From Candidatus Poribacteria bacterium (GTDB lineage: Bacteria; Poribacteria; WGA-4E; WGA-3G), in NCBI GenBank assembly GCA_009839745.1, contig VXPE01000111.1, forward strand, positions 1-64,000: DNA of 64,000 nucleotides, given 5' to 3'. The translations under genes and the position numbers were made by a program. This document shows positions 54,310 through 64,000 of this stretch, one piece after another (position 1 is the first letter of the stretch; every line of letters starts with the position of its first letter). The notes beneath the pieces were generated by a model. That model had not been told where the DNA came from. It saw nothing but the letters and a program-made list of their open reading frames with translations, and did not search any database.

Positions 54310-55827
54310 ATGCTAACAACGCTTATCCGCCGAGAACTCCTTGACAATCTGATGACGTTCCGATTCGCTGCAACCGTCTTGATTATGCTGTTGCTTGTGG
54401 TCGCCAATACCGCTGTGCTCATCAGTCACTACGAGCAACGCTTAGTAAACTACAACGATGCTGTCAAGAGGCATCAACGGCAGCTACAGGAGAAAATTAC
54501 CTATTCAGCGGGTGATGTATACGTTGACCGTCCTCCCAACCCGTTGAGCATATTCAATGCTGGATTCGATAAACGACTCGGAAGCTTGGTCCCGATATCT
54601 TATGGATCTGTTCCATCGCTGTGGGATAGTTACATACGCGAGTCGGATAATCCGTTTATGGGCATGTTTGCCTCAATGGATATCGTCTTTGTCTTTGAAA
54701 TTACGGTTAGCTTATTAGCATTGATTTTCGCCTACGATGCACTTACGGGAGAATATGAACGCGGGACATTGCGTCTTGTTTTGACGCATCCCGTCCGTCG
54801 CGGACATATCCTCCTCGCAAAATACATCAGTGCGATGCTCTGCTTACTTGTGCCGTTGCTAATGAGTCTACTTCTCGCGGTTATTTTGTTAACGACCTCT
54901 ACCGCCATTTTTCTGAGTACCGATGATTTTCTACGGATCGGAGGAATTGTTTTCACATCTATCCTGTATCTTTCTGTATTCTATCTCATTGGATTCCTGA
55001 TTTCGGCGGCGGCTCGTAGAACGAGCACGGCATTGATGTTCTCTATGTTTATCTGGGGTTTTTTGGTGCTTATCTATCCAAACGTGATTCTTGCTATAAT
55101 CCCGCGTCCTGAGGCTCCGCAAGCACGTAAGGCATCTGCTTTCAACCAAATTGAACAGATATGGGAGGAATTTGACAGAGAGCGCAAACACTTCCTTGCC
55201 ACTGACGACTTTCCAGGTGAAGTTTGGCATTTTGATCTTCCGGGGGTTGGATTCCTCTTTGATCCGAGTATTAGTGGTAACCCTCGTGACTTATCATATA
55301 CCTACACAGTCCATATAGAGTTTGAAGCACTCGGCGGTAAGGAAGAAGAATATAAACCCAAGGTTCTTCACGCACAGCATTATTTCCGTTTCCTCGGTCC
55401 GCTAATTATTGATACAGCAGAACGAACGTGGCGCATCCGCAAGCCCGCACTCGAAGACATCTACATCCAGCCCGCAAATGTGGAGCGTATCTGGTTGAAA
55501 CTTTCACCCCTCGGCCTCTATGATGCTGCAACACAAACGTGGGCAGGGACGGACTTGCTGGGCACCAGAGATTTTTTCAATGCTGTGAGGCGATACAGAC
55601 AGCAGGTGATTGACTATTTCTACGATAAAGATGTGTTCGGATCTCTACAGTGGTTTACAGCGGAAAAGGGCACGCCAGATTGGAGTAGTTTCCCACAATT
55701 TTCTTTTCAGAGGGTTGATGTGAAGACAAATGCCGAGCGAGCATTACCGGATGTAGGTATACTTCTTATGCTTAATGTCATTCTTTTCATCGTGATATTT
55801 CTGGTTTTCATCAGGAGTGAAATATAG
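54310..55827 (+). CDS. ABC-2 type transporter permease
   Basis: 505 residues. Six or more membrane segments with the ABC-2 signature GEYERGTLRLVLTHPVRRGHILLAKYISA, and a large extracytoplasmic loop (about residues 255-440). One helix at each end. The weak upstream AAGAATAA is its only possible ribosome-binding site. It pairs with a second permease downstream; no ATPase gene is in the window. Confidence 0.85.
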   Translation: MLTTLIRRELLDNLMTFRFAATVLIMLLLVVANTAVLISHYEQRLVNYNDAVKRHQRQLQEKITYSAGDVYVDRPPNPLSIFNAGFDKRLGSLVPISYGSVPSLWDSYIRESDNPFMGMFASMDIVFVFEITVSLLALIFAYDALTGEYERGTLRLVLTHPVRRGHILLAKYISAMLCLLVPLLMSLLLAVILLTTSTAIFLSTDDFLRIGGIVFTSILYLSVFYLIGFLISAAARRTSTALMFSMFIWGFLVLIYPNVILAIIPRPEAPQARKASAFNQIEQIWEEFDRERKHFLATDDFPGEVWHFDLPGVGFLFDPSISGNPRDLSYTYTVHIEFEALGGKEEEYKPKVLHAQHYFRFLGPLIIDTAERTWRIRKPALEDIYIQPANVERIWLKLSPLGLYDAATQTWAGTDLLGTRDFFNAVRRYRQQVIDYFYDKDVFGSLQWFTAEKGTPDWSSFPQFSFQRVDVKTNAERALPDVGILLMLNVILFIVIFLVFIRSEI

Positions 55828-55989
55828 AATGGTTGTCATCAGTTAATTCTTGTATCAGTTGCGATTCTGCTGCTTACCACAGACTATTCTTGTCTGATAC
55901 TCAACAGACCTTTGGCTGATAGACGTGTCCAATGAAGGTAAGCCCAACTAACAGGCGGGTTGGATATACGAAGAAAATCGTTTTCCTAA

Positions 55990-56025
55990 AGATGGCCTGA
56001 ACGACTCGCAAGGAACATAAAAAAT
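55990..56025 (+). repeat. Short form of the CCGCAAGGA leader
   Basis: Reads GATGGCCTGAACGACTCGCAAGGAACATAAAAAAT before ATG 56026. It matches the end module of the leader at 11681-11714 (CCTGAACGAACCGCAAGGA) with some changes. Confidence 0.6.
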
Positions 56026-57432
56026 ATGTGGCATATTGTGAAACGTGAGCTCTGCGATAATCTCAACAGTCTCCGCTTCGCGCTGACAACTGTGTTCCTG
56101 ATCGGCTTGATGCTGACGAACGCCATTGTGCATCTCCGGGAGCACCCAGGACGGGTTCAGAAGTATCGCGAAGGTGTCGCCGCATACCAAAACCGTTTAA
56201 ACCCTTACGCCGAAGAGAGTTTATACAGACTTGCGCAAAAGGGCCCTGGAGATCTTTACAAAAAACCGTCATCGCTCCGTTTCTGCGCCGAAGGCGGGGA
56301 GATCTTCTTGGCGGACCATACTTCTATCAGCCACCGTTGGAGCACCAGCACTTTAGAAAGTTTCTGGATACTGACATATCCGTCTGTCACTCCTAATGTG
56401 AATAATGTCCGTCCAGAGGTTACCAAAGTGGATTGGGGATTCATTATTGGCTACGTTTTAAGCCTCATCGCACTCCTTTTTACGTTTGATGCTATCTCCG
56501 GTGAACGCGAACGCGGTACCCTACGATTGACCTTGGCGAATCCAATTTCGAGGCATACACTATTGATCGGCAAATTTTTAGGAGCATTGATAAGTGTTAG
56601 TATCCCGTTCACGTTCTCGGTGTTGGCGAACCTGTTGGTAATCTCTACATCAAGTGATGTTTACCTTGACGCAGATACGTGGGGACGTTTAGGTATTATC
56701 TTCTTTATCGCGCTTGTGTACACCTGTCTCTTTCTGGCGTTAGGTTTACTCGTATCTGCGCGTGTGCAGCGGAGCGCAGTCAGTCTTGTGATACTTCTGT
56801 TGACTTGGGTTACCCTTGTGGTTTTTATGCCGAATACACTTGTTTCCATTGCGGGTGGTTCCGCATCGCCTAAGTCTACGCACGGATTGTCTGAACGTTC
56901 TTGGCAACTTTATCGTGAAATTCTGGCCGAATACCGTGCTCGCCGGCGTGATATGAGTGAGAATTCGACCCAAGAGATACAGTTGGGCAGTGAGATTGTC
57001 ATCAAAGAAGCGGAACAGCAGGAACAGTTGCGCGAAGAACACCTAAAGCAGCGAATTTCTCAAATGAACCGGGCGCGTGCTATCACCCTTCTTTCACCTG
57101 TCACGATTTTCCAGCATCTCCTTGAGTCGTTCGCCGGAACGGGTTTCGAGCGGCATCTGCAGTTCTTAGAGAATGTTCAATTTTATGCTCGGCAATTCCG
57201 GGAATTCATCATTGATACCGACAGAACCGATCCAGAGAGTCTCCATATCTTTGGTGTTCGTGAGGGTATGTCGCAGAAGTCTGTCCCTATAGAGGCAGTC
57301 CCAAAATTTGAAGATACGCTGAGCCTTAGCAGGGATTTCAATTCAGCGGCGGTGGATCTGTTGTTGTTAACGCTATTTGTCATAGTTCTCCTATCGGGAG
57401 CGTTCCTCGCCTTTGTCCGTGTTGAAGTTTAG
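56026..57432 (+). CDS. ABC-2 type transporter permease
   Basis: 468 residues of the same build as the previous gene: MWHIVKRELCDNLNSLRFALTTVFL at the start, GERERGTLRLTLANPISRHTLLIGKFLGAL, and a final membrane helix (LLLLTLFVIVLLSGAFLAFVRVEV). A coiled coil-like segment (EAEQQEQLREEHLKQRIS) lies in the loop. The two permeases probably form one exporter with an ATPase encoded elsewhere. Confidence 0.85.
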   Translation: MWHIVKRELCDNLNSLRFALTTVFLIGLMLTNAIVHLREHPGRVQKYREGVAAYQNRLNPYAEESLYRLAQKGPGDLYKKPSSLRFCAEGGEIFLADHTSISHRWSTSTLESFWILTYPSVTPNVNNVRPEVTKVDWGFIIGYVLSLIALLFTFDAISGERERGTLRLTLANPISRHTLLIGKFLGALISVSIPFTFSVLANLLVISTSSDVYLDADTWGRLGIIFFIALVYTCLFLALGLLVSARVQRSAVSLVILLLTWVTLVVFMPNTLVSIAGGSASPKSTHGLSERSWQLYREILAEYRARRRDMSENSTQEIQLGSEIVIKEAEQQEQLREEHLKQRISQMNRARAITLLSPVTIFQHLLESFAGTGFERHLQFLENVQFYARQFREFIIDTDRTDPESLHIFGVREGMSQKSVPIEAVPKFEDTLSLSRDFNSAAVDLLLLTLFVIVLLSGAFLAFVRVEV

Positions 57433-57787
57433 TGTAGGTGCATATCTTTTTCCCTAAATACTATTTGCCGACAAATCACACCTCCGCAACGCCCCCCTCC
57501 AACTCCGAGAATACCTCACGCCTTACTTGGAAAATCAACACATTCCCTGGCTCTCATGAACTGCCACAGAAAAAGAACCGTCCTGACCCGACATACCTGA
57601 TCTTGATATGTGTTATCAGAATGTCTAAAGTTTTGACATTCACCTTTCCGTTGCCTTATGGGAGGGTTCCTCACCCCGATTTATCCGTAGATGAGACAGA
57701 AGGATTCCCCAAAAATCCGTGAATCCGTATCATCCGCGCCAATCCGCGATTCAGACAAAAAATGCCCTGTTTTTTCATAAAATTGAC
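57433..57787. other. Gap with no convincing gene
   Basis: Short frames only. Contains ATCCGTGAATCCG...ATCCGCGCCAATCCGCGATTC, a run of degenerate repeats common between genes. The promoter for the next gene lies at its right edge. Confidence 0.5.
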
Positions 57788-57816
57788 TTGCATTCTTAAC
57801 AGAGTTGTAGTATAAT
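57788..57816 (+). promoter_or_regulatory. Promoter of the nucleotidyltransferase-like gene
   Basis: TTGCAT (57788-57793), 17-base spacer, TATAAT (57811-57816), about 70 bases before the ATG at 57886. Confidence 0.7.
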
Positions 57817-57885
57817 TAATAGTGGAAAAATTCCTGTTTTTAGACCGAAATTCGACTTCCAATTGCGCCGAAATAGGAGAACCCC

Positions 57886-59826
57886 ATGCAATCCCAAGAC
57901 GTTATCGAAGAACAGTATCGCGAAGCCGTGGATCTGCTTGTTGAAAAGGTTCAGAAGGATCCCTATATCCTCGCCGCTATTGTTGCAGGCAGTTTCTCTT
58001 ATGCCCAAGTATGGGAAAAATCCGACCTCGATGTAGAACTCATCGGCAGAGACGCGATTCGTCCAACGCAATCTTTCTTTTCGCTCGTTGAAAACGGGGT
58101 CAATATCCACGCAAATGTAACCCCACGTAACGCTTTTAAGCAGACAATAGAGAGCGCACAGCAGGGCTCCTTCATGCACTCCTATTTCTCACATAGCACA
58201 CTCCTCTTTTCGCACGATGCCTCCATCCAAGAGTGGTATGATAAAAACGCCAGCCGCACCAACATCGGTGAACGCGATAAACAGTTCCAACTGCTCAACG
58301 TCATCGCCAGCATACTGCCGAGTCTCGTCTATGCTGAAAAGCAGTTTTACGTCAACAAAGATTGCCTTACCTGTTTCTTATCGCTTTTGAATGTCGTGCA
58401 AGGATTGGCACGGTTGGAAGTGATTTTGAACAATGAAATCCCTGCACGCGAGGTGATTCAACCCGCACTCCGTTACAATCCAGATTTCTTTAATCAGGTC
58501 TATACGGATTTAATCAACTGTGAAAAGACGGAAGCGGTTATTCAGGACACACTATATGCAATCAACGCTTATCTGGATGCGCGACAATTTATCTTCCAAC
58601 CGATTCTTGAGTATCTCAGTGAGGAGAAAACACCGCGCACAAATACCGAATTGAACGCAGACTTAGGACGCAGTGCACACGGCAAGAATGATGAGGACTC
58701 CGAATTTGATGAAGAGTCGTTCGATTTCGTCTGTCAATGGTTGGCTTGGAAGGGGATTATCAGACAAATCGCGATGCCCATCAAACTCACAGTGAAGAGT
58801 CAGGTCTCTGTGGAAGAACCTGCTTACTATTACGATGGAACTGTCGGAGCAAGCGATGCTTCTCAGGGACAGCTAAAAGCGAACAGCCACGCACAGATTC
58901 ACCAGGCATTGGACAGTTTAACGGACACGCTCAGAGAGGACATGTACATTCTCGCCGCAGTTCTCACCAATAATCTCGCCGAAGACAACGTCTGGGAGAA
59001 AACCACACCTCACCTCACGCTCATCCTAAGAGATGGAACGAAATTCAAGCAGAAGGCGTATCAGTTAATCGAAGATGGGATTCCCTTCCGAGTTCAACTC
59101 CACACCCGCAGCGACTATAGAAAGTTGTTGGAGGGAACGCTACAAGGGAGTTCACTCCATTCGATTCTCGCCGAAAGTCGTGTCCTTTTTTCTAGGGACA
59201 GTCTCTTTTCCGTAGGGGCGAGGTTATCTCGCCCTTACAGTGTGGGTGACCCTTCCTGTCTGCAGGTCGGTGAGCGGGATAAACACTCTCAACTTCTCAA
59301 TGCCGCCGCCAACGTGGCAGCTATCCTCGCAAAAGCCGAAAAGTGGTTCCACCTCAAGCACGATATCGATTACACATTTCTTTACCTGACGTATGCGGTC
59401 AGGGAGTTGGCTCGTATTGAAGTCCTTCTGCACAACGAAACCCCGAGACGCAAGGTAATTTATCAAGCAGTTGCGCACAACCCCTCCTTTTTCAACCTCG
59501 TTTTCATGGATCTGATAGATAAGCCGAAAGACGAGACAATACTTCGCGATGCCCTTGAACGGATTGACGCGTATTTAGAGGATAATCTACAAACACTGTT
59601 CAAGCCGTTGCTCGATTTCTTAGAAGAATCGGGTGAGGAGCGCACGATAACCGACATCTATACCCATTTCGGTAGCCGTCAACTCGCCTTTGAATTGGCG
59701 TGTGAATGGCTTGCACAGAAAGAGGTCATTGAACAGTTCTCAGCACCCATCCGTTTGACAAAGGACAGCCAAACTTCCGTAGAAGAACCCGCATACTATT
59801 TCGATGCAAATAATCCGTTTCTATAG
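57886..59826 (+). CDS. Internally duplicated nucleotidyltransferase-fold protein
   Basis: 646 residues as two copies of about 310. Copy 1: ILAAIVAGSFSYAQVWEKSDLDVELIGRD, with the GS(35-36) and the D47-x-D49 metal site of the pol-beta nucleotidyltransferase fold. Copy 2: ILAAVLTNNLAEDNVWEKTTPHLTLILRDG, where GS and both Asp are lost. Each copy ends in a helical and winged-helix-like region and the same SVEEPAYYxD tail. Copy 2 also holds a repeat palindrome in frame (59212). Copy 2 may regulate copy 1. Confidence 0.75.
   Translation: MQSQDVIEEQYREAVDLLVEKVQKDPYILAAIVAGSFSYAQVWEKSDLDVELIGRDAIRPTQSFFSLVENGVNIHANVTPRNAFKQTIESAQQGSFMHSYFSHSTLLFSHDASIQEWYDKNASRTNIGERDKQFQLLNVIASILPSLVYAEKQFYVNKDCLTCFLSLLNVVQGLARLEVILNNEIPAREVIQPALRYNPDFFNQVYTDLINCEKTEAVIQDTLYAINAYLDARQFIFQPILEYLSEEKTPRTNTELNADLGRSAHGKNDEDSEFDEESFDFVCQWLAWKGIIRQIAMPIKLTVKSQVSVEEPAYYYDGTVGASDASQGQLKANSHAQIHQALDSLTDTLREDMYILAAVLTNNLAEDNVWEKTTPHLTLILRDGTKFKQKAYQLIEDGIPFRVQLHTRSDYRKLLEGTLQGSSLHSILAESRVLFSRDSLFSVGARLSRPYSVGDPSCLQVGERDKHSQLLNAAANVAAILAKAEKWFHLKHDIDYTFLYLTYAVRELARIEVLLHNETPRRKVIYQAVAHNPSFFNLVFMDLIDKPKDETILRDALERIDAYLEDNLQTLFKPLLDFLEESGEERTITDIYTHFGSRQLAFELACEWLAQKEVIEQFSAPIRLTKDSQTSVEEPAYYFDANNPFL
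59212..59238. repeat. Palindrome inserted in frame in the nucleotidyltransferase-like gene
   Basis: GTAGGGGCGAG-GTTAT-CTCGCCCTTAC: 11-base arms with one wobble. It makes SVGARLSRPYSVGD in copy 2, where copy 1 has about 7 fewer residues at the same site. Confidence 0.7.
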
Positions 59827-60013
59827 GTATTCCTAACTATTAAGTTTTACACCGATCGCGCCTTCGTTGCAGTCACGTTTTCGCTGGGTCTCAAGACGAT
59901 TGGTAACTTTTCCCGTACAAGTCCGTAAAAATAGATAGTTCTTTGCAGAAACCTGATTGGACCGTAAGACCAATCAGAGCAGAAATTCAGTAATAAAAAA
60001 ATAGGAGGTATCC

Positions 60014-62884
60014 ATGAGACAGACTGTTGCCGTTAAAGGTGCCCGAGAAAATAATCTACAAAACATCGAAGTTGAGATCCCGCGAGACAAACTCGTCGTT
60101 GTCACAGGGATTAGCGGTTCCGGTAAATCCTCGTTGGCGTTTGATACCGTCTATGCCGAGGGACAACGTCGATTCTTGGAGTCGATGTCCACTTACGCCA
60201 AGCGCTTTATCACACAACTCAAAAAACCTGATGTCGATTTCATTGATGGGTTGTCCCCAGTCGTTTCTATTGAACAGAAAACGATCACGATGAATCCGCG
60301 CTCTACCGTCGGCACGATGACCGATTTGCAAGACTACCTCCGTATGCTCTTCGCAACTATCGGGATCGCGCACTGTCCGTATTGTGGGGCAGAAATCCCG
60401 ATCCGTTCGCATCATCAGATCTTAGAACGTATGCTCTCAATGCCAGAAGGCACTGAAGTTGAAATTCACGCCCCAGTCTTCAAAATCTACGGCGAAGATT
60501 ATGACTATCTCTTCGACGACATCCGGACGAAAGGGTGCAGACACGTCAGAATTGACGGCATTGAACACGACATCAGCGAAGAAATTGAACTCGATCCAGA
60601 TCAGGAATATGACATCCAAGTTATCGTTGACAAATTCTTTGTCAAAAAAGATATTGACAAACAGGTGCTTGCCTCCCTTGAACACGCCATGCTTGTCGGC
60701 GAAGGATTCATGCGTTTTGATGGGCAGTTGCCAGAGGGTGACGAAACTGATGCAACAGCGTTATTAGAGGGTTTCGGATGCCCGAAGCACGGTGTCCTTA
60801 TGGCTGAGTTGGGACCCCATCACTTTACCTTTAATGAACCCACGGGGGCGTGTGTAACCTGTTCGGGACTCGGCACCTATTTACAGGTGCATCCGGACCT
60901 ACTCGTTCCTGACAAAAGTCGGAGTATCGCCGACGGCGCCTTCGTCCACCAAGCGTTTAACTACGATCCCGATAGGTGGGATGGGAGAACGATGTACAGT
61001 CTCGCTGGACACTACGGGTTCGACCTGAACGTTCCTTTTGCAGACCTTCCAGAAAAGGTGGTTGATATCCTCTATCACGGCACACACGGCGAAGAATTTC
61101 CGATCCTGCAACCGGAAGGCGCACGACCTGTTGAAAGACGCCATCTCGGTCGGAAAATCCGTTTTGATGGGATCATTACGCGGATTGATAGGCACTATCG
61201 ACGTTACCGAAAACAAGGCGAGGCGCACTCGGGTATGGAGGAGTATCTCCGAAAAGTAATGGTAGAACGCACCTGTCCTGATTGCCATGGCGCGAAACTC
61301 AAACGACAGCGGCTTCTCGTTACGATTGAGGGGAAAACAATTCACGAGGTCGGTGAGTTGCACTTTGAAGAATTACGGGATTTCTTGCTAACTATCACGG
61401 ATATTCCCGAAAAGCAGCGAGAGGCAGGCAGCCGCGTTATTAAAGAACTCGTCGTTCGGATTAATCTCTTGCTCGGCATCGGTCTCGATTACCTAAATCT
61501 CAATCGCCGTTCTGCGACGCTCTCTGGCGGTGAATCGCAGCGTATCCGTCTCTCCACACAGATCGGATCCGGATTGATGGGCATGCTCTATGTCCTCGAC
61601 GAACCGAGTATCGGCTTACACCCAAAAGACAATGCCAAGATGATAGAGACCCTCCGAAAGTTGCGGGACATTGGCAACACCGTTATCGTTGTTGAACACG
61701 ATGAAAGCACGATTCGCGCCGCTGATCATATTATTGAACTCGGACCCGGACCGGGTATCCACGGTGGACAGATCGTTGTCCAAGGTGAACTCGAAACCAT
61801 TGTTGATTGCCCTGAATCTCTGACGGGTCTTTATATGAGTGGCCAACGAGAGATTCGGCTCCCCGAAAAACGTCGTAACTTGAATGGGACATTCTTGAGC
61901 ATCACGGGTGCCAGTGAAAACAATCTTAGGAACATTGACGTTGATATTCCGATCGGTGTACTTATCTGCATCACGGGGGCTTCTGGTTCAGGCAAAAGCA
62001 CACTCGTTAACGAAATTCTCTACAAGCGGCTTCATTCCCTTTACCATGACAGTCGCACACTCTATGGCGCACATGAAGAATTGGAGGGACACCAGCATCT
62101 GAGTGATGTTATCAACATCGATCAGTCCCCCATTGGACGTTCACCGCGCTCAAATCCTGCTACCTATATCGGATTTTACGATAATATTCGCAAACTTTTC
62201 GCCAGTACTCCACTCTCGCTTGAGAGGGGCTATACTGCATCCCGATTCAGTTTCAACGTCAAAGGTGGACGCTGTGAGGAGTGCCACGGCGAAGGCACAA
62301 TTACTACCAAACTCCACTTTATGCCGGATGTTGAAGTCGTTTGTCCAACCTGTAAAGGGGCGCGCTATAATGAGGATACGCTTGATGTTACTTACAACGG
62401 AAAGAATATCTCTGAGATCCTCAATATGTCAATTGAGGAAGGCGTTACGTTTTTCGCTGATCAGCGGTTAATTCATCATAAATTGAATGTTCTTTACCAA
62501 CTCGGTATGGGGTATCTTCAGATTGGTCACCCTGCTACGATCCTCTCTGGTGGAGAAGCACAACGGATAAAGTTGGCAAGCGAACTCGGCAAAATCAAGC
62601 GAGGCAAGCATAATCTGTATATTTTAGATGAACCCACCACAGGACTCCACATCGCAGACGTGCAGAAACTCTTAGACAGTCTCAATCGTCTCGTTGATAG
62701 TGGGCATACCGTGCTGGTGATTGAGCATCACCTTGATGTTATCAAAACCGCTGATTATGTCATCGATCTCGGCCCGGAGGGCGGGCATAAAGGTGGGAAA
62801 GTCTTGGCACACGGCACACCTGAAGATATTGCGAAAGTTAAAGCCTCCTATACTGGACAGTTCTTGAAGGAATACCTCATCTGA
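60014..62884 (+). CDS. uvrA: Excinuclease ABC subunit UvrA
   Basis: 956 residues with two ABC ATPase halves. Walker [13 protein letters not shown] near 35 and [12 protein letters not shown] near 655; signatures [14 protein letters not shown] and [15 protein letters not shown]; Walker [12 protein letters not shown] and [10 protein letters not shown]. Zinc sites are CPYC (121-124), [18 protein letters not shown] with CPTCKG. It recognises damaged DNA in nucleotide excision repair. AGGAGG lies 7-8 bases before the ATG. It differs a little from common UvrA in [21 protein letters not shown], so it could be a paralog. Neither uvrB nor uvrC is nearby. Confidence 0.93.
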   Translation: MRQTVAVKGARENNLQNIEVEIPRDKLVVVTGISGSGKSSLAFDTVYAEGQRRFLESMSTYAKRFITQLKKPDVDFIDGLSPVVSIEQKTITMNPRSTVGTMTDLQDYLRMLFATIGIAHCPYCGAEIPIRSHHQILERMLSMPEGTEVEIHAPVFKIYGEDYDYLFDDIRTKGCRHVRIDGIEHDISEEIELDPDQEYDIQVIVDKFFVKKDIDKQVLASLEHAMLVGEGFMRFDGQLPEGDETDATALLEGFGCPKHGVLMAELGPHHFTFNEPTGACVTCSGLGTYLQVHPDLLVPDKSRSIADGAFVHQAFNYDPDRWDGRTMYSLAGHYGFDLNVPFADLPEKVVDILYHGTHGEEFPILQPEGARPVERRHLGRKIRFDGIITRIDRHYRRYRKQGEAHSGMEEYLRKVMVERTCPDCHGAKLKRQRLLVTIEGKTIHEVGELHFEELRDFLLTITDIPEKQREAGSRVIKELVVRINLLLGIGLDYLNLNRRSATLSGGESQRIRLSTQIGSGLMGMLYVLDEPSIGLHPKDNAKMIETLRKLRDIGNTVIVVEHDESTIRAADHIIELGPGPGIHGGQIVVQGELETIVDCPESLTGLYMSGQREIRLPEKRRNLNGTFLSITGASENNLRNIDVDIPIGVLICITGASGSGKSTLVNEILYKRLHSLYHDSRTLYGAHEELEGHQHLSDVINIDQSPIGRSPRSNPATYIGFYDNIRKLFASTPLSLERGYTASRFSFNVKGGRCEECHGEGTITTKLHFMPDVEVVCPTCKGARYNEDTLDVTYNGKNISEILNMSIEEGVTFFADQRLIHHKLNVLYQLGMGYLQIGHPATILSGGEAQRIKLASELGKIKRGKHNLYILDEPTTGLHIADVQKLLDSLNRLVDSGHTVLVIEHHLDVIKTADYVIDLGPEGGHKGGKVLAHGTPEDIAKVKASYTGQFLKEYLI

Positions 62885-62948
62885 GAGGTATTGGGATACG
62901 GTTGCAATATTGCCTGAAAACCTGTAAACTTAAGTGGATCGGATCTGT

Positions 62949-63191
62949 ATGAGACGAAGGGACAGACTGTTAGCAAAAGCAAGAAATAGCCCGAACGGTT
63001 TGAGTTTTCGTGAGTTTGAATCCTTACTTGCCCGTTGTGGATGGATCTTTGACCATCAGACAGGAAGTCACCGCATCTGGTACTCGCCTTATCGATATCG
63101 TTTACCAGTTCAGTCTAAGAGAGGACAAGCGAAAGGATATCAGGTGAAAGAATTTCTCATGCAATATGATCAGGAGACGCAAAATGAGTAA
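62949..63191 (+). CDS. hicA: HicA-type mRNA interferase toxin
   Basis: 80 residues from ATG 62949; a GTG at 62934 is a possible alternative and no strong ribosome-binding site decides. FREFESLLARCGWIFDHQTGSHRIWYSP is the HicA pattern with the catalytic His in GSHRIW, and PVQSKRGQAKGYQVKEFL follows. HicA cleaves mRNA as a toxin. Its stop codon overlaps the hicB start in ATGAGTAA. Confidence 0.85.
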   Translation: MRRRDRLLAKARNSPNGLSFREFESLLARCGWIFDHQTGSHRIWYSPYRYRLPVQSKRGQAKGYQVKEFLMQYDQETQNE

Positions 63192-63549
63192 AAAAGATGT
63201 ATTTGATGGATTTAACGTGAACATATTTCTTGACGAGGATGGTGATTACTTAGCCCATTTCGTTGAAATGCCCAATGTGTCGGCGTTTTCAGATACACCG
63301 GAGGGAGCATTGAGAGAACTCGCAATGGCTTGGAAAGGGGTCAAAGAGAGTTATCAAAAACATCGTGAATCCATTCCGATAGCACCTGCTCGAGGAGAGG
63401 ATGAGACACCGTTCAAAGTCGCCATTGATGCGCAACTTTATCATGCCCTGACGCACGAAGCCGAAAAATCAGGGATGAGCCTTTACGCGTTCGTGGCACA
63501 GAAGTTGAAGTCAACAATTTCCGTTGTTCAAGAACGGGTGGAAGGATAA
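63184..63549 (+). CDS. hicB: HicB-type antitoxin
   Basis: 121 residues from ATG 63184, with AGGAG before it. The N-terminal HicB fold is shown by VNIFLDEDGDYLAHFVEMPNVSAFSDTPEGALRELAMAWK, and the C-terminal stretch FKVAIDAQLYHALTHEAEKSGMSLYAFVAQKL is a ribbon-helix-helix-type DNA-binding domain. It neutralises HicA and probably represses the operon. It overlaps hicA by 8 bases. Confidence 0.88.
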   Translation: MSKKDVFDGFNVNIFLDEDGDYLAHFVEMPNVSAFSDTPEGALRELAMAWKGVKESYQKHRESIPIAPARGEDETPFKVAIDAQLYHALTHEAEKSGMSLYAFVAQKLKSTISVVQERVEG

Positions 63550-63614
63550 GAAATTTATGTCCATTGATCTCTTTATTCAGAGTAGAGACTATGTGAGTTC
63601 TTAAAGAAGAATCT

Positions 63615-64000
63615 ATGAAAAATGTCCTAATTATTGCCTTATTGTTAGTCTCAGTTCTGTTTTCTCTAAGTGGGTTTGCTCAGGATTACATGAAGTGGGG
63701 GATCCCTGAAAATGCTACGCTTCGTCTTGGGAAAGGGCAAATTTACGACCTAAAACATTCACCAAATGGCGACTTGATAGCAGTAGCAAGTTCGATCGGG
63801 GTTTGGTTGTATGACGCTCATTCTGGGAAAGAAATTAGGTTGCTTCAAAAACACAGTGATAGGGTTGAAGTGGATACCGGAAATCTTATAACAACCTTGT
63901 CTAAACATAACAACTGGGTTAAAGCGTTGACATTTTCCTCTGATGGTAAAATTCTTGCAAGTGGAAGTCAGGACGGTACGGTTTTGGTTTGGGACTTAAA
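63615..64000 (+). CDS. Secreted WD40-repeat protein, partial (3' cut by window end)
   Basis: At least 128 residues. The start MKNVLIIALLLVSVLFSLSGFAQ is a signal peptide. WD40 repeats follow: IYDLKHSPNGDLIAVASSIGVWLYDAHSGKEIRLL and VKALTFSSDGKILASGSQDGTVLVWDL, where the window ends. Such proteins are numerous in Poribacteria-like genomes. Function unknown. Confidence 0.8.
   Translation, partial: MKNVLIIALLLVSVLFSLSGFAQDYMKWGIPENATLRLGKGQIYDLKHSPNGDLIAVASSIGVWLYDAHSGKEIRLLQKHSDRVEVDTGNLITTLSKHNNWVKALTFSSDGKILASGSQDGTVLVWDL

Noticed and set aside
63166-63184. An earlier start for hicB
   Set aside because: Internal ATG 63184 has AGGAG and the standard overlap with hicA.

Overview
The window looks like part of the chromosome of an uncultured, marine or sponge-associated bacterium of the Candidatus Poribacteria type. 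This is an inference from gene content: several Gfo/Idh/MocA oxidoreductases, a phytanoyl-CoA dioxygenase, a formylglycine-generating-enzyme-like domain fused to a sialidase-like domain, an LVIVD beta-propeller metallopeptidase, Kelch and WD40 proteins, a two-part altronate dehydratase, and many short dispersed palindromic repeats. A related Planctomycetes-like or Latescibacteria-like lineage cannot be excluded.

Layout. 1-10048: a minus-strand type I-D CRISPR-Cas operon, read as cas10d(csc3)-csc2-csc1-cas3'-cas6-cas4/cas1 fusion-cas2. 10128-10380: a plus-strand sigma70-type promoter with a palindrome in its spacer, followed by two ~100-nt tandem units that look like structured RNAs and show compensatory stem changes. 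10418-11580: a WYL-domain regulator with its own promoter. 11715-17747: an esterase-like hydrolase, a WcaJ-type sugar-phosphate transferase, a small unknown gene, an orphan HSDR_N-type nuclease-like protein and an oxidoreductase. 18205-25867: a complete SUF iron-sulfur operon (sufC-B-D-glutaredoxin-sufS-sufU-Rieske-sufT-DUF971-rhodanese-zinc ribbon). 25987-35742: moaA, a small conserved gene with a perfect sigma70 promoter, a carbohydrate-binding secreted protein, a methyltransferase, a D-cysteine-desulfhydrase-like enzyme, an unknown protein with a possible GrpE-like tail, and a 1197-residue secreted metallopeptidase/propeller protein.

35853-41794: a probable catabolic cluster with two oxidoreductases, a GrdB-like protein whose redox motif contains an in-frame TGA followed by a SECIS-like hairpin (a probable selenoprotein), and a UxaA-family dehydratase. 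41868-49361: an O-methyltransferase, an ECF sigma/anti-sigma/HtrA-like operon in which the protease-like protein lacks its catalytic histidine, a phospholipase D-like protein, a PhyH dioxygenase and the FGE-sialidase fusion. 49362-52176 is repeat-rich and holds MITE-like elements and nested IS630/IS982 remnants around one unknown gene. 52177-57432: a Kelch protein, a truncated glycosyltransferase and two ABC-2 permeases. 57886-64000: a tandemly duplicated nucleotidyltransferase-like protein, UvrA, a hicAB toxin-antitoxin pair and the start of a WD40 protein.

Three themes run across the window. Short palindromic repeats sit between genes and also, in frame, inside genes. A dispersed leader ending in CCGCAAGGA supplies the ribosome-binding site of several unrelated genes. 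The CRISPR locus carries an unexplained pair of RNA-like repeats beside its WYL regulator. All family assignments come from reading motifs; no database search was run.
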